Origin: CAYJNO01 sp964371715
Lineage (GTDB): Bacteria; Bacillota_I; Bacilli_A; Erysipelotrichales; Erysipelotrichaceae
NCBI GenBank assembly: GCA_964371715.1
Contig: CAYJNO010000023.1
Coordinates: forward strand, 1 to 30,743
DNA: 30,743 nt
Direction of reading: 5' to 3'
A model generated the notes under the pieces. It did no database searches. It was not told the DNA's origin and was given only the letters and a program-made list of their open reading frames with translations. Numbering within the stretch: position 1 is the stretch's first letter; every line of letters starts with the position of its first letter. Both the position numbers and the translations under genes were made by a program. Shown here piece by piece: positions 30,169 to 30,743 of this stretch.

Positions 30169-30743
30169 ATGTCAACATTATTAAAATTAGAAAATATTGA
30201 TTATAGCTACATAGATGGAGCTAGTAAAAGAACAATTTTAGATAAATTAAGTTATGAATTTGAAGAAGGAAAATTCTATACAATTCTTGGACCATCAGGA
30301 AGTGGGAAAACAACTTTATTATCTATTATTGCAGGCCTTGATGAACAACAAGGTGGAGCAGTATACTTTAAAAATGAAAATATAAAAAAATTAGGTTTAG
30401 ATAAATATCGTCGTAATAAAATGGCAATAGTATTTCAACAATATAACTTAATTACATATTTAACAGGAGTTGAAAATGTTGAACTTGCAATGTCAGAAAA
30501 TGATAATAAAAAACCAAAGAATATCAAAGATGTATCATATGTTTTATTAGAAAAGTTTGGTATTGTAAAAACAAAAGCTAATCGTTTAGTAAATAAATTA
30601 TCAGGAGGAGAACAACAACGTGTAGCCATAGCAAGAGCTATTGCGAAAGATGTAGATTTAATCTTTGCTGATGAACCTACAGGAAACTTAGATACAGCAA
30701 CAGAGAAAGAAATAATTAAAATCTTTAAGATGTTAACTGAAGA
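30169..30743 (+). CDS. ABC transporter ATPase (LolD/MacB/SalX type), cut by the window end
   Basis: The ATP-binding partner of the preceding permease. The visible 191 residues carry Walker A GPSGSGKT (41-48), the Q-loop Q90, the signature LSGGE (144-148) and Walker B LIFADE (164-169) followed by PTGNLD. That combination is typical of the LolD/MacB/SalX branch. The gene starts at ATG 30169, eight bases after the permease stop, and remains open to the last base. The switch histidine and C-terminus lie beyond 30743. Confidence 0.93.
   Translation, partial: MSTLLKLENIDYSYIDGASKRTILDKLSYEFEEGKFYTILGPSGSGKTTLLSIIAGLDEQQGGAVYFKNENIKKLGLDKYRRNKMAIVFQQYNLITYLTGVENVELAMSENDNKKPKNIKDVSYVLLEKFGIVKTKANRLVNKLSGGEQQRVAIARAIAKDVDLIFADEPTGNLDTATEKEIIKIFKMLTE

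Noticed and set aside
1..30743. CRISPR arrays, tRNA or rRNA genes, insertion sequences and prophage genes
   Set aside because: I saw no regularly spaced repeats, cloverleaf-like stretches, rRNA signatures, transposase motifs or terminal inverted repeats. The gaps are too short and already accounted for.

Overview
The window comes from the chromosome of a low-GC Bacillota (Firmicutes) bacterium with standard bacterial decoding. All Trp codons in the conserved proteins are TGG, and TGA is used as a stop. The gene order (S10-spc-alpha ribosomal cluster, secY-adk-map-infA-rpmJ, ftsEX followed by a murein hydrolase and a CtpA protease, then uvrB) is Bacillota-like. rpmD (L30) is missing from the spc cluster and TGA stops are almost absent. 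I infer a lineage near the Erysipelotrichia/Haloplasma/Izemoplasma side of Bacilli, close to but not inside the code-4 Mollicutes. The divisome hydrolase, peptidoglycan-binding and PASTA genes suggest peptidoglycan biology. The exact taxon cannot be fixed from the sequence alone.

Region 1 (1-14486): the end of an unidentified gene and its terminator, then a consensus promoter and a structured leader of about 120 nt. These drive a single run of 29 plus-strand genes, from rpsJ to rplQ, that ends in a strong terminator. It encodes 25 ribosomal proteins plus SecY, adenylate kinase, methionine aminopeptidase, IF-1 and RNA polymerase alpha. Intergenic spaces are short, several genes overlap, and in many junctions the TAG stop is the first part of the next gene's TAGGAGG ribosome-binding site.

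Region 2 (14487-19102): a broken RelB/DinJ-type antitoxin remnant, the minus-strand c-di-AMP receptor gene darA/pstA, then divergently transcribed typA/bipA and a YgiQ-family radical SAM gene, each with its own promoter and terminator signals.

Region 3 (19107-26899): an envelope operon of yitT, ftsE, ftsX, a coiled-coil M23 peptidase and a CtpA-type protease with a peptidoglycan-binding C-terminus and a long lysine-rich N-terminal tail. It closes with a terminator. Next is uvrB, preceded by three phased copies of the palindrome TCTTAAGA.

Region 4 (26964-30743): a strong promoter followed by a kinase-less membrane protein with six PASTA-like modules, an FtsX/MacB-type permease with a large acidic outer domain, and its ABC ATPase, which runs off the window. 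This is the least familiar module here. It resembles a second wall-coupled mechanotransmission ABC system beside FtsEX-M23.
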